A stretch of 64,000 nt of DNA, from assembly GCA_037975125.1 (NCBI GenBank), contig CM075857.1, positions 21,595,322 to 21,659,321 on the forward strand. Direction: 5' to 3'. Positions 1 to 11,820 of this stretch are shown one piece after another (positions within the stretch are counted from its first letter, which is position 1; each line of letters opens with the position of its first letter). Made by a program: the position numbers and the translations under genes. The DNA is from Latrodectus hesperus. Lineage: Eukaryota; Arthropoda; Arachnida; Araneae; Theridiidae. Under the pieces are notes generated by a model. It saw only the letters and a list, made by a program, of their open reading frames with translations, was not told the origin of the DNA and made no database searches.

Positions 1-475
1 TTTAGAACGCTTAAATTTATATAATCTTGTTTGTTTTTCAATATCTGAGGAATAAATTTTGAACAGTAAAACAGTCAATGAGAAATGATAGAATCAAGAA
101 TCAATAATATAAAAATTTTAATGTAAGAAATTAAACGGCTTAAAATTCTGTTAAAATAAGGAAACTAGCAAAACATTTTTCGATAACTGAAATCAATTCA
201 TTTTCATTAAACATTTAATAAAAATGTTAATAGAAACGAGTTTTGAATTTTAACGATACGGAAAATAAGTTCATTAACGAAATACAGCAATTTGCCTTTT
301 TATGCATAAAATCAATTAATCTGCAGATTAGAAAAATAATGTGCACATGAATGGTTTTCAATCATATTCATTTTCATTTTAAAGCATATTCATTTTAAAA
401 CATTTTTTATTTAAACTAAATATAGTACCTGAAATGACGTAAGAAAGTAACCGTGTTTTAATTAACTATTTCTTT
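1..475. other. AT-rich sequence, nothing recognised
   Basis: No convincing open frame, repeat or RNA gene seen. The composition is the same AT-rich background as most of the window. Confidence 0.6.
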
Positions 476-965
476 CTAAGTAGCTATTATTCTCGTGTCA
501 CTATATATAACAAAAGAAGAAAAGTAAAAACTAGAAAAATCACTCGATACACCGAAAATAGCAACGACTGCGGCTACCAAATTTAGAGTGTCTTGGCTGT
601 AGAGGATACCTGGTAGAGAGTTCATAAGTAGTACTAAACCATGTTTTAGTGCTCTATAAGAGAAAGATGGGCACTCAAAAATATGTTTTGTTGTGAGTGG
701 TTTCCAACCTGGGCTATGATTGCATGGTGAGTAAGATCTGGTTACTTTAAGGTGAGTCCTCAAAGTGTGAGTCTCTAATCTTGCAATTATAGATGTTAGA
801 ATTCTCGGGACGTCGAAGTCTGTAATGAGTGCTTTCTTAATCGAGTGAGGTAAGATTCTAAATCTGGACACTACGTTTGCAATAGACAGTGTGGTTGTTG
901 TACTAAGTTGACCAAGGTCTCAGGCCTTTTTTTGTCAAAGAATCGGCAAACTCATTTCCTTCGAA
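476..965 (-). pseudogene. decayed LINE 3' end (RNase H / C-terminal tail)
   Basis: Minus-strand remnant of the C-terminus of a non-LTR retrotransposon polyprotein. The upstream part (about 900-965) reads GNEFADSLTKKG, the end of an RNase H domain where the last catalytic Asp lies in the GNE-x-AD motif. It is followed in another frame by a 131-codon open stretch (476-871) containing LTTKHIFECP, the typical zinc-knuckle-like tail of arthropod LINE ORF2 proteins. Reverse transcriptase and endonuclease domains are absent, so this is a 5'-truncated, frameshifted copy. The same LTTKHIF motif occurs in the 271-bp tandem array at 26.3-28.7 kb, so the two derive from related elements. The family is inferred; the RNase H tail is read directly. 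Confidence 0.7.
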
Positions 966-3200
966 ATTTAAACGGTCAAGTATATAATGCAACATACAGA
1001 ATTTTTCTTGAAATGTAGCTCCTGGAGTAAATATTTTATGCATGTTTCATAAGTATATTTAGTGCAAATGATAATTTAGTTAAATACCTGGTTAGGTTTT
1101 TATATGTGGGACACACAATATTCTCAAAAGATGTGAAGAGACACTGAGTAGCTCTTTTGGCCTTTCTTTTTGAAAAAAGTGGATTTTCAAATAGGATAGC
1201 ATTCTTACACTAAATACAATGAACAGGATAATAGGCTTTAAAAAATCCATTTATGTTTAAAAAGATATTATTATATACTTAGAACAACACACTGCCAATG
1301 AAGCAAAATAAATATCTAAATTTATTAGGAGTAAAGATCGTATAACAAAATACTTGTTTCAGTTTAAATTGTAAATAATCACGAAATAATATTTTCAAAA
1401 AAAGATCATAGTTGCAAAATTAGTCTGAAATATTATATTTCAGATTATATATCATATTTCAGAAATAAGACCCAGAAACTATTTGGCAAATGCATTATTA
1501 TTTTTTAAATTTGCAGTTATTTTGGATATGCAATATAATTTTGATTTTGTAATTGCTTTTCTAATGTGAGCTTAATTTCAAATTGAAAACTTTGGAAGGC
1601 ATCAAAACATAAATTTCTATTTCTTATACATGTATGATCTTCTTTAAACATTATGAATCACATTTTAAAAATGTTTATACTTTTAAAAATTAAATTTTAT
1701 TACGTGTAAGAATATAATAATCTAGTTTATCATTTGAGCAAATATGAAGACAATTATGAATAATGATCATATATTTTATACACATTATTTATTAATGACA
1801 TAACCATAATGAAAGATACTGACACATAAAAGGTAAAGGAATAAAATAATTAAAATTGATTTTCCAACACTTTTCCAAAATCTATAAAATTTATGAGATG
1901 GTTAAAATATAAGATAATTAGAAATTATTCAAAAGGTTAAAACAGATAATTAAGAAACAGTAAGTTGACCATATTCTATGTTTATTATTTCAAATACAAT
2001 TCTCCACTTCATTTAGATTAATTGTGAAATAATTAAAAACAAACGTTGACTAAAGTTTTCTTTGAATTTATGAATGAAAATTATTGATTTTCAAAAATAG
2101 CTATGCGCATTCTTTATAAAATTAATTTCTTACAAATATACAGGCAGAAGCTATATCTGAAAGAGAAAGATTTTCATTTTTAATACATATTGATAAACCA
2201 TTAAATGCAGAATAGATATTTTATTGTAATATTGTTTCTGAGTTTTAGAAAAATTCATTTTCGTTGTAAGTGATTAAGCAATGTAGATAACGGTCATTTA
2301 AGAACTAATTTGCATAACAAATTTAAATTAAATTATATATATTTTTCAATTTCTTTCCTAAAAAATGGGTACGCAGTTCTATCTCCTTCCAAGAATATCT
2401 GCTTTAATTAAGCGTTAGCTAAATGTAACTTAAATCTTTTCTAAATATTCTCAGATATCTTCACTAGTGGTAAAATAAAGCTGCAAATAAATGTTTACTT
2501 TAATGAAATTGTTTTTATATGTAACACAAATATTGAGAAACTAGAAAATATTTCTTATAATGATTTTAAGTCTACTAGATATTATTTAAGGTTTTTACTG
2601 AACTATATATTTCAAACTGTAGTAATTAAGAAATTGATTAATGAAAGAAAACCTTTAATTGATTTAATAATATAATAAAATATGAAAACAAATAATTTTT
2701 AATAACAGTATGATTTAAAGTGTGAATATTAATAAACGTTTTTGTTTTTGAAGTAATTCATTGTGCGTTTCTATGCTAATATATTTATAAAGATAAAACA
2801 AGTTAAATCGCATAATTTAAATTCGCTTCAAATCAACAATATTTAATTTAATACAGTTTCTTAATTTGTTTACTTTATGTAAATATTATTTTCATATCAT
2901 TTATTTTTCTCAAGCTCTGCTTCTTAACAAAAATAAAAAAATTTGTGTAGAAAATAGTTTATGTGCTTAAGAAACATTACCAATCTAATGAAATATTTCT
3001 TTTTTTGATAGCTGTTGTAATTTCCATAGTTTATAAGTATGTATGTACATAGAAATTTATTTATTTTATGAACTCCTTGGGATCTGTTAAATAATTCTTA
3101 TAGATAATTCCATAAAATTAAAAGTTAGGATTTTAAAATTGTCTATTTTTTTATCAAAAATATTTTCACTTTATAAAGGAATTACTATTAAAAATGTTTA
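966..3200. other. AT-rich intergenic DNA
   Basis: About 2.2 kb of AT-rich sequence with many stop codons in all frames. I see no gene, no clear tandem array and no transposon terminus. Confidence 0.55.
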
Positions 3201-3270
3201 TTATACATTTTATGGTGCGGAAGGTTTTCATATAGGGTGTGCAGAGAACAACAACAACAATAATCATAAA
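3139..3270 (+). other. possible transposon end: (CAA)n tract and hAT-like terminus
   Basis: GC-richer patch containing an (ACA/CAA)n run at about 3248-3262, which could be a LINE 3' tail. The segment just before it (about 3211-3245) loosely resembles the reverse complement of the hAT-like terminus at 7412-7458. It could therefore be the decayed other end of the hAT element. Neither reading is firm. Confidence 0.25.
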
Positions 3271-3382
3271 ACCATAAAAATGTACATTAAACACTTTTTA
3301 TTATTCATTTGTGCACAAAATTCATATGTCTGTCCGTATCACTAACAAAATTATCAATTACATAATCAAAAAACTCTAGTTT

Positions 3383-5262
3383 TCACTGTAATAAGTGTAA
3401 CATTTCTATTTCTATTGTTATTAGAGATAAATAGCTTAATCTAACCTGGCTCATTGTATTGCATGCATAATTTTTTACTCTTTTCAATGCTAAAAATGAT
3501 CTCTCCACCGAAGCTGTTGAAAATGGAATTGTACAAATTAAATGTGCCAATTTATTTACTTCGCTTAGGGCATCAAATCATTCAGCATTATATACTGAAT
3601 ACGTTTCGATAAATTCATTTCATGGTATGACTTATTACGATAAAAATGTATAATTCATTGATTAACTTTTACAAAACCGAAATGTTTTGCCTAAGCGTTC
3701 TTTAACTAATTAAGGCATTCGTCCGGAAATTTACTTTGATATTTCTTGAAAAAACTAAAATTAAATAGTTCAAAAAATTTGAACGAACTTAATGTTGTAA
3801 AACGGACATCAAACAGACAATAAACAGTGTCCAATATCTCATAATATAAATTTTTAAAATGTTGGTCTACACTTCAGTTTTGTAAATTTACAAGACGTTT
3901 TTTTATTTGTGGATCCACTACAGAAATAGTCTCTTCATAAACTTCATCAAATGCAACAGAAAATCGCATATTTTGAATTGCATCTTTTACTTCCTCTACT
4001 TTTTGAGCAGAATATGCTATATCTAAGTTAGTTTTTTGTAAAATATCAAATAGAACATCAGTATAACTAAACACTTTAGCAAAACTATTTAGGATAAAAT
4101 TACCGTTAAATTCTTCAAAAGACATGTGATAACTCTTTGCAGTATTAATTGTATCGTTATCCCAGCCTTCTGGATACTCAATAATATTTTCAAATAAATC
4201 AGGTAGGCCTTGCCTTTCACTTTTTATGGTATTTAACAAACCAGATGAATCATTCCAACGTGTTGTAGCTAATTTTGGAAATTTTCTTTTAATAATTTCA
4301 TTTAAAACAGGATTTCTTTTTGTAGACACCGAAACAAATGAGGCTATGCCAGAAATTGTTGCAAAAATAATTTACCAATATTTTATAAGCAATACAGATT
4401 GCGACAAAACTAGATTAAGTACATGTGCGCAAAAATGCACAAACATAGCTTCTGGGAAAATGTCTTTTACTTTTTTCTGCGTCTCATTCAAAGCTCCTGC
4501 CATGACTGCGTCCCATCGTACTTTTGAGCAATCAGTCTGTTCGCACACCCCCAACTCAAAATCGTTTCTTGCACGAACTTACACAAAATTTCTGCTGAAC
4601 GATCACCACTTACATCTTAAAAAAATCTTCTGAAAAAAAATCTTCTTAAAAAAATCACTGGTTCACTACAATTATTAACATATCGTAGCACAACCGATTA
4701 TTGCTATTTGTGAGATATGTCAGATGTTTCATCAAGCATAATAGCAACGAATGGCGATTCTTTTATCTCATTTCTAACTTCTGAAATTACAACTCTGTTA
4801 GAGGTTCCAGAAAATACAGTTAAAGTTCTTAGATGGGTTGTTAGGTCATCATATTTACTAATAATAATTATGTATTCCATATAGTTTCCTAGAATTAAGG
4901 AAATTTATATTCTCATTGTGTCCACGAAATGCATCTTCTTGTTTTGCTAAGTAATATGTATAAACTACATCTATTAATCTCTTCAGTATATTTCTATTTC
5001 TTGTTACTTTTTCATTGTATTGAACAATGGATGAAGCTTTTTGTTGATTTAGCATTAAATCTATCCTAACAGTACCAATTGTTTTTAATAGTATTACGGA
5101 ATTTATGTGGGATTGTGTTTTTTCATGTTTCTTTGCAGCTTCGTGGAGATGATATAAATCACTGTAGCCTTGTTTTGTTCAAATATTCTTATCCTTTTCA
5201 AGTACAACAAAAAGTAAACATGGCCAACAGTGCAATTTATTCAATTCACTACAACCGGTAAA
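3383..5262 (-). pseudogene. decayed hAT transposase (TTF zinc finger / DUF4371 type)
   Basis: Remnant of a hAT-superfamily DNA transposase, broken into several frames. Reading from 5262 downward: a TTF-type zinc-finger-like block (about 5060-5260, with CWPCL and an HxxxxxH-like segment); ILKRLIDVVYTYYLAKQ and AFRGHNE (4858-5055), the DUF4371 signature; FVAIMLDETSDIS (about 4700-4790), which carries an Asp of the RNase H fold; HFCAHVLNLVLSQ (4372-4554); and a helical stretch (3874-4329). Last comes the C-terminal dimerisation motif TASVERSFLALKRVKNY (about 3430-3560), ending at a TGA near 3383. Proteins of this type are often annotated as ZMYM1-like or P52rIPK-like. Stops and frameshifts mean it cannot encode active transposase. 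Confidence 0.8.
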
Positions 5263-5559
5263 TTATTTAAATTTTTCATACATAGATTTTTGAAAATGTC
5301 GTACACACTGTTGTTCTTTAATCTTAACGTTTTGCGATAGAATAATATCCGGCATCGGTCTACTTAATTTAAATATTTCGTTTTATGTCATAACGTCTCG
5401 ACTCGAAAATGGATTTTCCAATAAATCTTCAATTATTGAGACACCAGAATTCGTCATTCTGAGATGGGTTATTTATTATGAATATGCATTTAAAGAGCAC
5501 AATAAATAAAATATTTACATACGAGTATTTGAAGTATAATTATAAAAACAGCTAAACTT

Positions 5560-5812
5560 ATGAGAATTCTACTAGCACTGAAGCAAAAATCATGTCTTGT
5601 GTTGTATGGTGTCATATTGGCTGTGGAAAAGCAACTCTTCAGGCTTCAACGAATTTTCCAACTTATATTATTAGCAAAGGCAGCACCACACGGCACCCGC
5701 TGCTGCAGTGCCTCATCAGGATACTCATTGGTGCTGACAAACCGAACGTCTTTTCCATGTGCAGAAAATTTCACTACACGCTGGCACAATAGAACGAACT
5801 GTTTCTTGTTTG
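5560..5812. other. unidentified GC-richer island
   Basis: Markedly more GC-rich than its surroundings. Open frames exist on the + strand (100 and 66 codons), and an open stretch exists on the minus strand with HGKDVRFVSTNEYPDEAL. I recognise no family. It lies between the hAT remnant and a LINE insertion, so it may be part of an old transposon or a relic exon. Confidence 0.3.
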
Positions 5813-5813
5813 G

Positions 5814-5870
5814 TCAGTGGATTAAATTATATTTATTAAGTAAATCAATAAATGTAATTTAATCCACTGA
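5814..5870. repeat. hairpin-forming inverted repeat, 24-bp arms
   Basis: Left arm 5814-5837 and right arm 5847-5870 are reverse complements with one mismatch, separated by a 9-nt loop. The arm begins TCAGTGGATTAAATT. It directly follows the GC-richer island at 5560-5812. It could be a small foldback insertion; nothing shows that it is expressed. Confidence 0.75.
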
Positions 5871-5994
5871 TTAATCAACAGCCATAATTAATAATGTTAA
5901 TTGTTTTTAATATTTGGAAATTATATATTCAACGAAAATTCTTGACAATTTTTAAAAACAAAATCAGGGATATGGTGTTTCAGATATAACTTAT

Positions 5995-6803
5995 ATACTG
6001 TTTGTAAGAATGGTACAACGAAGTCATTGGATAGACGGTAGTAAAATTGATATTCTAGCAGGTAGTGGCATATATATTGAAACCCCTCACACCAATTTGA
6101 CTCTTTCTCATCGTAATCCGAATCACTGCTCTGTCTTCAGAAGTGAATTGATTGCAATAGACCTGGGACTAGAAGCTATTCTTTCTGAAGAGGATTATGG
6201 TGACCTATGGATCTTGTCTGACAGCCGTAGTTCTCTCCACCATCTTAGTAATTGGCTTCTTGCAGGCGACAAGATCAGCAACTCTATCCTGCTTAAATTA
6301 AAACTCATTTCACTTAATCCCGATGTTCACTTGCAATGGATACCTTCACATGTGAATCTCCACGGGAATGACTCCCTCTTCCACACTTACTTTTCTGAAG
6401 TTATACTCCCGGGAAAAATCAAAAATCTCGGAGGAGTGGAAAACACCCCCACCCATAAGTGGTACAAGGGATCAAAACCGGGTTTGTCCCTTGACCTCCC
6501 GTGTGACAGACGTACCCGGACTGTTCTCTCAAGACTTGCTAGCGGTCCTATTAAGTGCCTCACTTTCAACGAGGGCAGGAAAACTTTCGTCACCTGCACC
6601 AAGTGCCAAAATCATCAGGCTTCTCCTGAGCATCTTTTGGATTGCATGGGTCTCTCTAGGGAGGATCTCTTTAGCAATCCTCTTTTAGTCTTCGACTTCC
6701 TTACAGTCGACGATCTCGTGGATCTAGTCTCGACTCCGTCAGACATGGAGGATAAGCAACAACAACAACAAGAATGGTACATACTATTTGTAAGAATGGT
6801 ACA
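5995..6803 (+). mobile_element. 5'-truncated LINE insertion with 23-bp target duplication
   Basis: Insertion bounded by direct repeats 5995-6017 and 6781-6803 (22 of 23 bases identical, containing TTTGTAAGAATGGTACA). The inserted piece starts inside an RNase H domain and ends in a (CAA)n tail at about 6757-6771. These three features together are the hallmark of target-primed reverse transcription of a non-LTR element that stopped early. The bases agaatggtac between tail and right repeat are an extra partial copy of the duplicated target. Confidence 0.85.
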
Positions 6804-6813
6804 TAATGAATAG
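6010..6813 (+). pseudogene. RNase H and zinc-knuckle C-terminus of LINE polyprotein (5'-truncated)
   Basis: Open reading frame of 267 codons covering the C-terminal part of a non-LTR retrotransposon polyprotein. An RNase H domain occupies residues 1-125 with the expected acidic residues visible: D9 in IDGSK, E46 in RSELIAI, D71 in LSDSRSS, plus H114 in PSH and D121 in HGND. A C-x2-C-x8-H-x3-C knuckle follows at residues 196-212, then a poly-Gln stretch encoded by the (CAA)n tail. Codons 1-3 and the last ones are target-site sequence, so the apparent ATG is not a native start. Reverse transcriptase and endonuclease are missing, so it is not autonomous. RNase H would normally degrade the RNA of the RNA:DNA hybrid. 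The frame is still open, suggesting a fairly recent insertion. Confidence 0.85.
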
Positions 6814-7106
6814 TAAAATTTGCATTGTTCTGTTAAAATTCGTTTCTTTTTTGTCCAACAAAACAAATTGTTTTTCAACGAATTATTTCTATAAATATTA
6901 TATATCACCGAAATTACTTTACCACACAAAAATATTACCTTTTATATTGATGAAATACTTCTTTTATATTTCCATGAAAACAAAATTTTACAACATATAA
7001 ACTTAAACATTAACGATCTGTAAAATCGTATGGTCAGTTAATCAGTTAAAAAAAAGCGCTTCCACACGTAAATCCCAGCTCTAATATAATGCTTAAAAAA
7101 CCGTAC

Positions 7107-7297
7107 CTTCGGATGATTCTGAATGTCAAGTACAGGAAAAATAGCTGCACTTTCCACAATGCTATAGTATTCTGTGCTTCTGCAGCAGCCCATACATATA
7201 AAGCGTGGTTTTCTATTAGTGCGCAATGAGTACACATCAAAATATGATCGTTTGCTTTCGAACACAATACGTGGTGCAGCACTTGGTACCGCACACA
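7107..7297 (-). other. candidate exon or decayed coding fragment, unidentified
   Basis: A 191-bp GC-richer block with exon-like borders on the minus strand: a pyrimidine-rich stretch ending in CCCGCAG before 7297, and AAG|GTACGG after 7107. Two frames stay open through it; one reads KPRFICMGCCRSTEYY, the other CTHCALIENHALYVWAAAEAQ. I recognise neither. Splice-like borders occur by chance in AT-rich DNA. It lies inside what may be an old hAT element, so a transposon origin is as likely as a host exon. Confidence 0.25.
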
Positions 7298-7411
7298 CTG
7301 CGGGAATACAAGCAAGCAAATCAACATAATATTTGAATATATTGTAAATAATATTTATTATATGCCATATAAAGATAGGTAGACATACCTACAGAAAAAT
7401 GTATAATTTTG

Positions 7412-7458
7412 CCAGGGTGTGCAATGCACACCTTGCACATATGGACCGTACGCCACTG
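7412..7458 (+). mobile_element. hAT-like terminal sequence (possible right end)
   Basis: The sequence ends in TACGCCACTG, the complement of CAGTGGCGTA, a common start of hAT elements. It is preceded by a short palindrome (gtgtgcaatgcacac). If this is the 5' terminus of the minus-strand hAT transposase at 3383-5262, the element would run from about 3.2 to 7458 with later insertions. I could not find a clean partner end or an 8-bp target duplication. Confidence 0.35.
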
Positions 7459-7465
7459 ACTTATT

Positions 7466-10400
7466 CTTAGCTTCAAATTACAAATTAGAAAACACACTTT
7501 TCCCTTTTTTATGGAGGAAAACAGTTAACTCTCATTTTCCTGAAAAAAACGTCTCAATATTATTACATAATCTTCATCTTATTTTACAGATTCTTGAATC
7601 ATTTTATTATTTTCGTCTTACTATTATCTGAAGCTTTTTTTAATTCTCTTTAGTTACTTTTTCAATCATTCAATTACCTGATATAATCATTCCATCCTCA
7701 GATTAATCATTCACACAAATTATATTTGATATGCCATGTTAAAAATACCTAAAATGAATATTCGAGTAGCCTGGGTTTTTGTTCGGGAATTCTCAGGGTT
7801 GACTAAGTCATCTACATTCAAGTTTTCAGGTAAATGCTAATGACATTCATCAGTTACGATGATTTCGTTAACGAAATTTGCAGAACAAAATAATGTAGAT
7901 ATCGTTTTTAGGAGACATAACTCCAAACATAAATTGATAAGTATGACAAGAATGTCACAATTTCATAATAATAATGTCTAAAATGTTAATTTCATAAAAT
8001 GATTCAAAATGATAATCACTTCACTCAAAACTGCGTTATGATATCTTTATTAAAAGCTATTTATTACACTCTGACACATAAGCTATAAGATGAAAATTAA
8101 ATTCAGTTAAAGAAATTCTACATGAATTACATAAAAGAGTTTCAGCATTTCTACAGTGGTAAATTTTAATTTTACTAATGTAGAAATGGCACATTTTACA
8201 ACAACAACGTTGGCAACATTTCTGTAGTTATCAATAAGAATTTTTAAAACCATAATGAAAATAATTGACAAAATAGGTTATTAGATTGCTAAAACAGTAC
8301 ACATTAATTAATGTATTATATAATATTAAGTTCATTTAAAGAAATATAAATAATTACTTCATATATTCGTAATTGTTGCTGTTATCTTAATCGCATTATT
8401 TAATTTAAAGAAAAAATAAGAAAAATTAAAACACTTTTAATAAACGTTGATTTTTTTTAATTTTTTACTACGAAAATGTTTAGATTCCCATTAATGCAGG
8501 CTATAAACGAAAATAGAAAACACAAAAAAATTAATTAAAAACAAATTCAATACACAAATATTTTATCCCACGAGAATTTTGCTGTTTTTAGTCGATGAAT
8601 TTTATAAATTTTTATAAATGGCTTAAAAATGACAGGTCTTTAATAAGGTGTAAATTAAACTTTTGAAACTTTATTTTTTTACGGGAGAAATTATCTCAGA
8701 CAAAAGCTTCTTAAAAATAAAATTTACCATTTTTCTCTGTAAATAATCAAATTGCACAATGTGAAAGTGCCTTTTCTAACATGTTTTTCTTCAGATTTAA
8801 TTAAATATTAAGTCTTTAGGAATAAAAGATGACAATTATTATTTACTTTCAATATAATTTCATAAATATTTTATTTAATAATAAGACAAAAGAAAAGTTT
8901 TATACAACAGTTAATCATATTCGTCGTTATTATAGCAAATAATAAAAAATTAATAAATGTAATTGGAAATTTGTAATGAATCAAAATGTTTATTGAATAT
9001 TTACTTATTGGAAGCAATACGCAAATTAATTAAATTTGAATTTCAAATCAACAAAGAAATTTTTCTTCTCTATTTGATATTGAAGATTTAATAAACCATA
9101 CTTAAGAATAAATAGTCATTTTAAGTTATTATTTTCATCAGTATTATATTAGAAATCTGAAGATATTTTCCATGAGATAAGTTAAATCTTTTTTGATAAT
9201 GCAAATTCTTTCGCTTATGGGATCTCTACATCTTTGCACCTTACAATTTCTATTTCCTTACTCTATGTGAAAATTAATTAGAGTTCTTATGTAGTTAATT
9301 AATTAAAAATCACTATTTTAAACCTGAATTCCTAGTTTTGATTTCTTACTTGAAGAACTAAATGTTATATTTAATTTGTTATGGAAAACTGGTTTTGTGG
9401 TGAATACAAATTCAATGTTTTAACAAAAATAATTCGCAGACAAATTGAAATTTTTAAAAAATAATTTTTAATAATTTTCGCAAGTTATAATTTGAAAACA
9501 AGGAATTATTATGATATTTTAGAAATGAAACTAGTAGTAACTCTAAATCGAAATTTTAACAGGAATATTAAAATATTGGTGTCAAAAAATATCAAATAAA
9601 AAATTATATGGAAAATACATGAAAAACGTGGAACAGTTTCATTTTCATAATGGACTAATTAAGAAGTTAATAAAGTCACACACATTTTAAGCAGCTTCAA
9701 TGTCATCAACTTTCGTGTACAAAAATTGATCTTAGGAAGATAAAAAAATATATATTTTTAACTGGTTTGTTAAGTTGTTCTAACGTTATATATTTCTTAA
9801 AAAATAAATCTGTGAAATAGAAGGAAATTAGATTACTAGTATGAAAAGAAGAAATAATAAAGGTAAAACAAAAATCATTTCAACAACATAAAAATTATAG
9901 TAAATTGAAAGAATAAAATAAATTTTGGAAAACTCATCTCAGAAATTTTATTATTAAAAATTAGTTGAATGGGTTACAAAAAAATACGATTTTTCTGCTT
10001 AATCCGTATATTAAAATAGCTTTCAAATATTAAAGTCGATACTATGATTTTTTTACAGCCAGTTTTAAGTTATAAAAATTTATCTGTACATAAATAGAAA
10101 GAAAATGGACATTTATTTATAGAAATTAAGGAGAAACTATTTTGTATTTGGTTCAAAAACTATTAATTAAAGCAACTTTTGTAAAAAATATAATTTTTTT
10201 TGAGAAAAGTTATGCATCTAACAAAAACCTTATCAGTGATTATAAGAAAAAAAATGATACAGGGAATATTACTATCGATAGTTATTAATTTTCTTATTTA
10301 TCAGAAAATTATAAACTTCACACAAGTTACTTTTACTTCATTAATGAGGAAATATTTCTTTTTAAAAAAAGTTATGCAATTTTTTATTAATAAATTTTTT

Positions 10401-10775
10401 TCCTGTTTCGGTGTTTTTCTTTTCAATAATAAAACATAATTTAATCTTCATTTTGAAAGAATAAAAGTCTATTATGAAAAATAGCCCTAAATTTGGGTGC
10501 AGCAATTTTTTACAAAATATTAGGTTTAAATACAATTCCTTGTAAACTTATTGTCTATAAAACTTCTCATTAAGCAGCAGACCACAAAATAAGAAACTAG
10601 TTTAATTTTTTTTAATTTAAAATTTATGAGATAAAATATTATGTACCTGAAAGCGAAATTAGATAATTAAAAACATGTACATAGTCAAATTAATATCAGA
10701 TCCAGCTCTAAAGCAGCAAATGAAATGAATGTTAAAATATATATTAATGTAAAGCAAAATTTATATATTAAAATA
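7466..10775. other. AT-rich intergenic DNA
   Basis: About 3.3 kb without a credible gene. A 79-codon frame at 10200-10439 is composed of AT-rich codons and looks random. No repeat boundary or RNA gene was recognised. Confidence 0.55.
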
Positions 10776-10977
10776 ATAGATACAATACTAAAAGTACAAT
10801 CTAATAAAATATGAACTACAATACATTACAGGAAATCTAGCCAGCGCAAAAGCAGCTAAAGAAAGCTTTTCTACTGTATGTATGTTTCATTTATTGTGAG
10901 TATTTTTACTTTTCTGCATATATATTTATTCTAATTTTTGAACTAAGTGTATCTTGATTTCTTCTTAGAGTCTTATT

Positions 10978-11019
10978 CTCCCAAAGGGTGTTCGTATTAA
11001 CGAACACTCTTCGGGGGAG
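10978..11019. repeat. small imperfect hairpin within foldback element
   Basis: CTCCC...TGTTCG, TATTAA loop, CGAACA...GGGGAG. It lies in the foldback element next to the left target copy of the nested insertion, and may have helped make the site accessible. Confidence 0.5.
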
Positions 11020-11820
11020 TTCTTCTTCTTCTTAGAATTGGGTTTGTATGTCATTGGGCACCTCTGCTTTTATCAGCATTTTGTACCATTAACTCCAAAC
11101 CCAATGTTTCCTAGTTCCAGTTGCTCGGGTCTCCCACTTTATTAATAAAGTCCGATAACCCTTTAATGGAGTCTAGGTGTAACTGTCTAGTATGGATGAT
11201 GCCTAAAGAGGTTAATCTAGGGAGGGCAAGAGCCTCGCATTCATAAATGATATGCTCTGCCGTTTCCTCTTGCGTATGACATTTCCAGCAGATAGGGTCT
11301 TGCTGAAATAGTCCCATCTGGTCAGAGAGTCAGTCATACTAGGGATAGCTTCCTGACTTTCACCAGAAGATGGTTTGGAGGTCATTTCTACCTCAAGTGA
11401 AGGATTCATTACTGCCCCTTTACAAGACAGCCTCTGAGTTCACTTGTCTTTTTCAGCAAGGTCAACTTCAGAGGCATCACTTGTATATGCAGAAAGGCTT
11501 GATATTTCTTGTGTCTTTTCAGCCACAAGATAACAATTTATAAGCTCAGGTAATATAAGTCCACCCAGCATTGCCTGAGATACTGGGCAAGGCAAATTAC
11601 TCTAGAAGTTTGGCAGGCAACTAGAGGCTCCGTTAAGACACCAATACCGCGGTGCCAATTAGCCCTAGGCACGGAACGCATAACACCAGGGTTTACGGGA
11701 GCTGGTTCGCGGCCTCTGATTCTATATTCAAGGCTATCCTGTCATTCCTACAGGACGTTCGGTGATCCACCGCCTACCGACGCGCCTGGTAGCTGCTCAG
11801 GCCCCAGGTTCGGGGGAGTT
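11010..11820 (-). mobile_element. short composite retroelement, copy 1 (12-bp target duplication)
   Basis: Minus-strand insertion of 787 bp (11022-11808) between perfect 12-bp direct repeats TTCGGGGGAGTT at 11010-11021 and 11809-11820. Read 5'->3' on the minus strand, it starts CTGGGGCCTGAGCAGC and ends CTAAGAAGAAGAAG, a short (AAG)n tail. The copy at 48090-49002 has the same two ends, so this is not a random 5' truncation. It carries the C-terminal end of a LINE polyprotein but no reverse transcriptase, so it needs enzymes in trans. Relative to the other copy it lacks about 125 bp just before the MGLFQQDP segment. Confidence 0.85.
11111..11640 (-). pseudogene. LINE-derived C-terminal fragment in composite retroelement copy 1
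   Basis: The open part at 11111-11317 encodes MGLFQQDPICWKC followed by a glutamate-rich spacer and EHIIYECEALALPRL, the C-x2-C-x8-H-x4-C knuckle found after RNase H in many LINE ORF2 proteins. The upstream portion (about 11400-11640) reads LPELINCYLVAEKTQE and is interrupted by a stop just before TQR. The internal deletion relative to the 48-kb copy fuses SMTDSLTR to a different frame, so the protein is disrupted. Confidence 0.7.

Noticed and set aside
7238..7327. Insulin- or cysteine-rich peptide gene suggested by CMGCCRS in the exon-like block
   Set aside because: The remaining cysteines of the insulin A-chain pattern are absent, and no signal peptide or B chain is visible.
10978..11019. 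Hairpin as a transcription terminator
   Set aside because: Rho-independent terminators are bacterial; here the hairpin lies in a eukaryotic foldback element.
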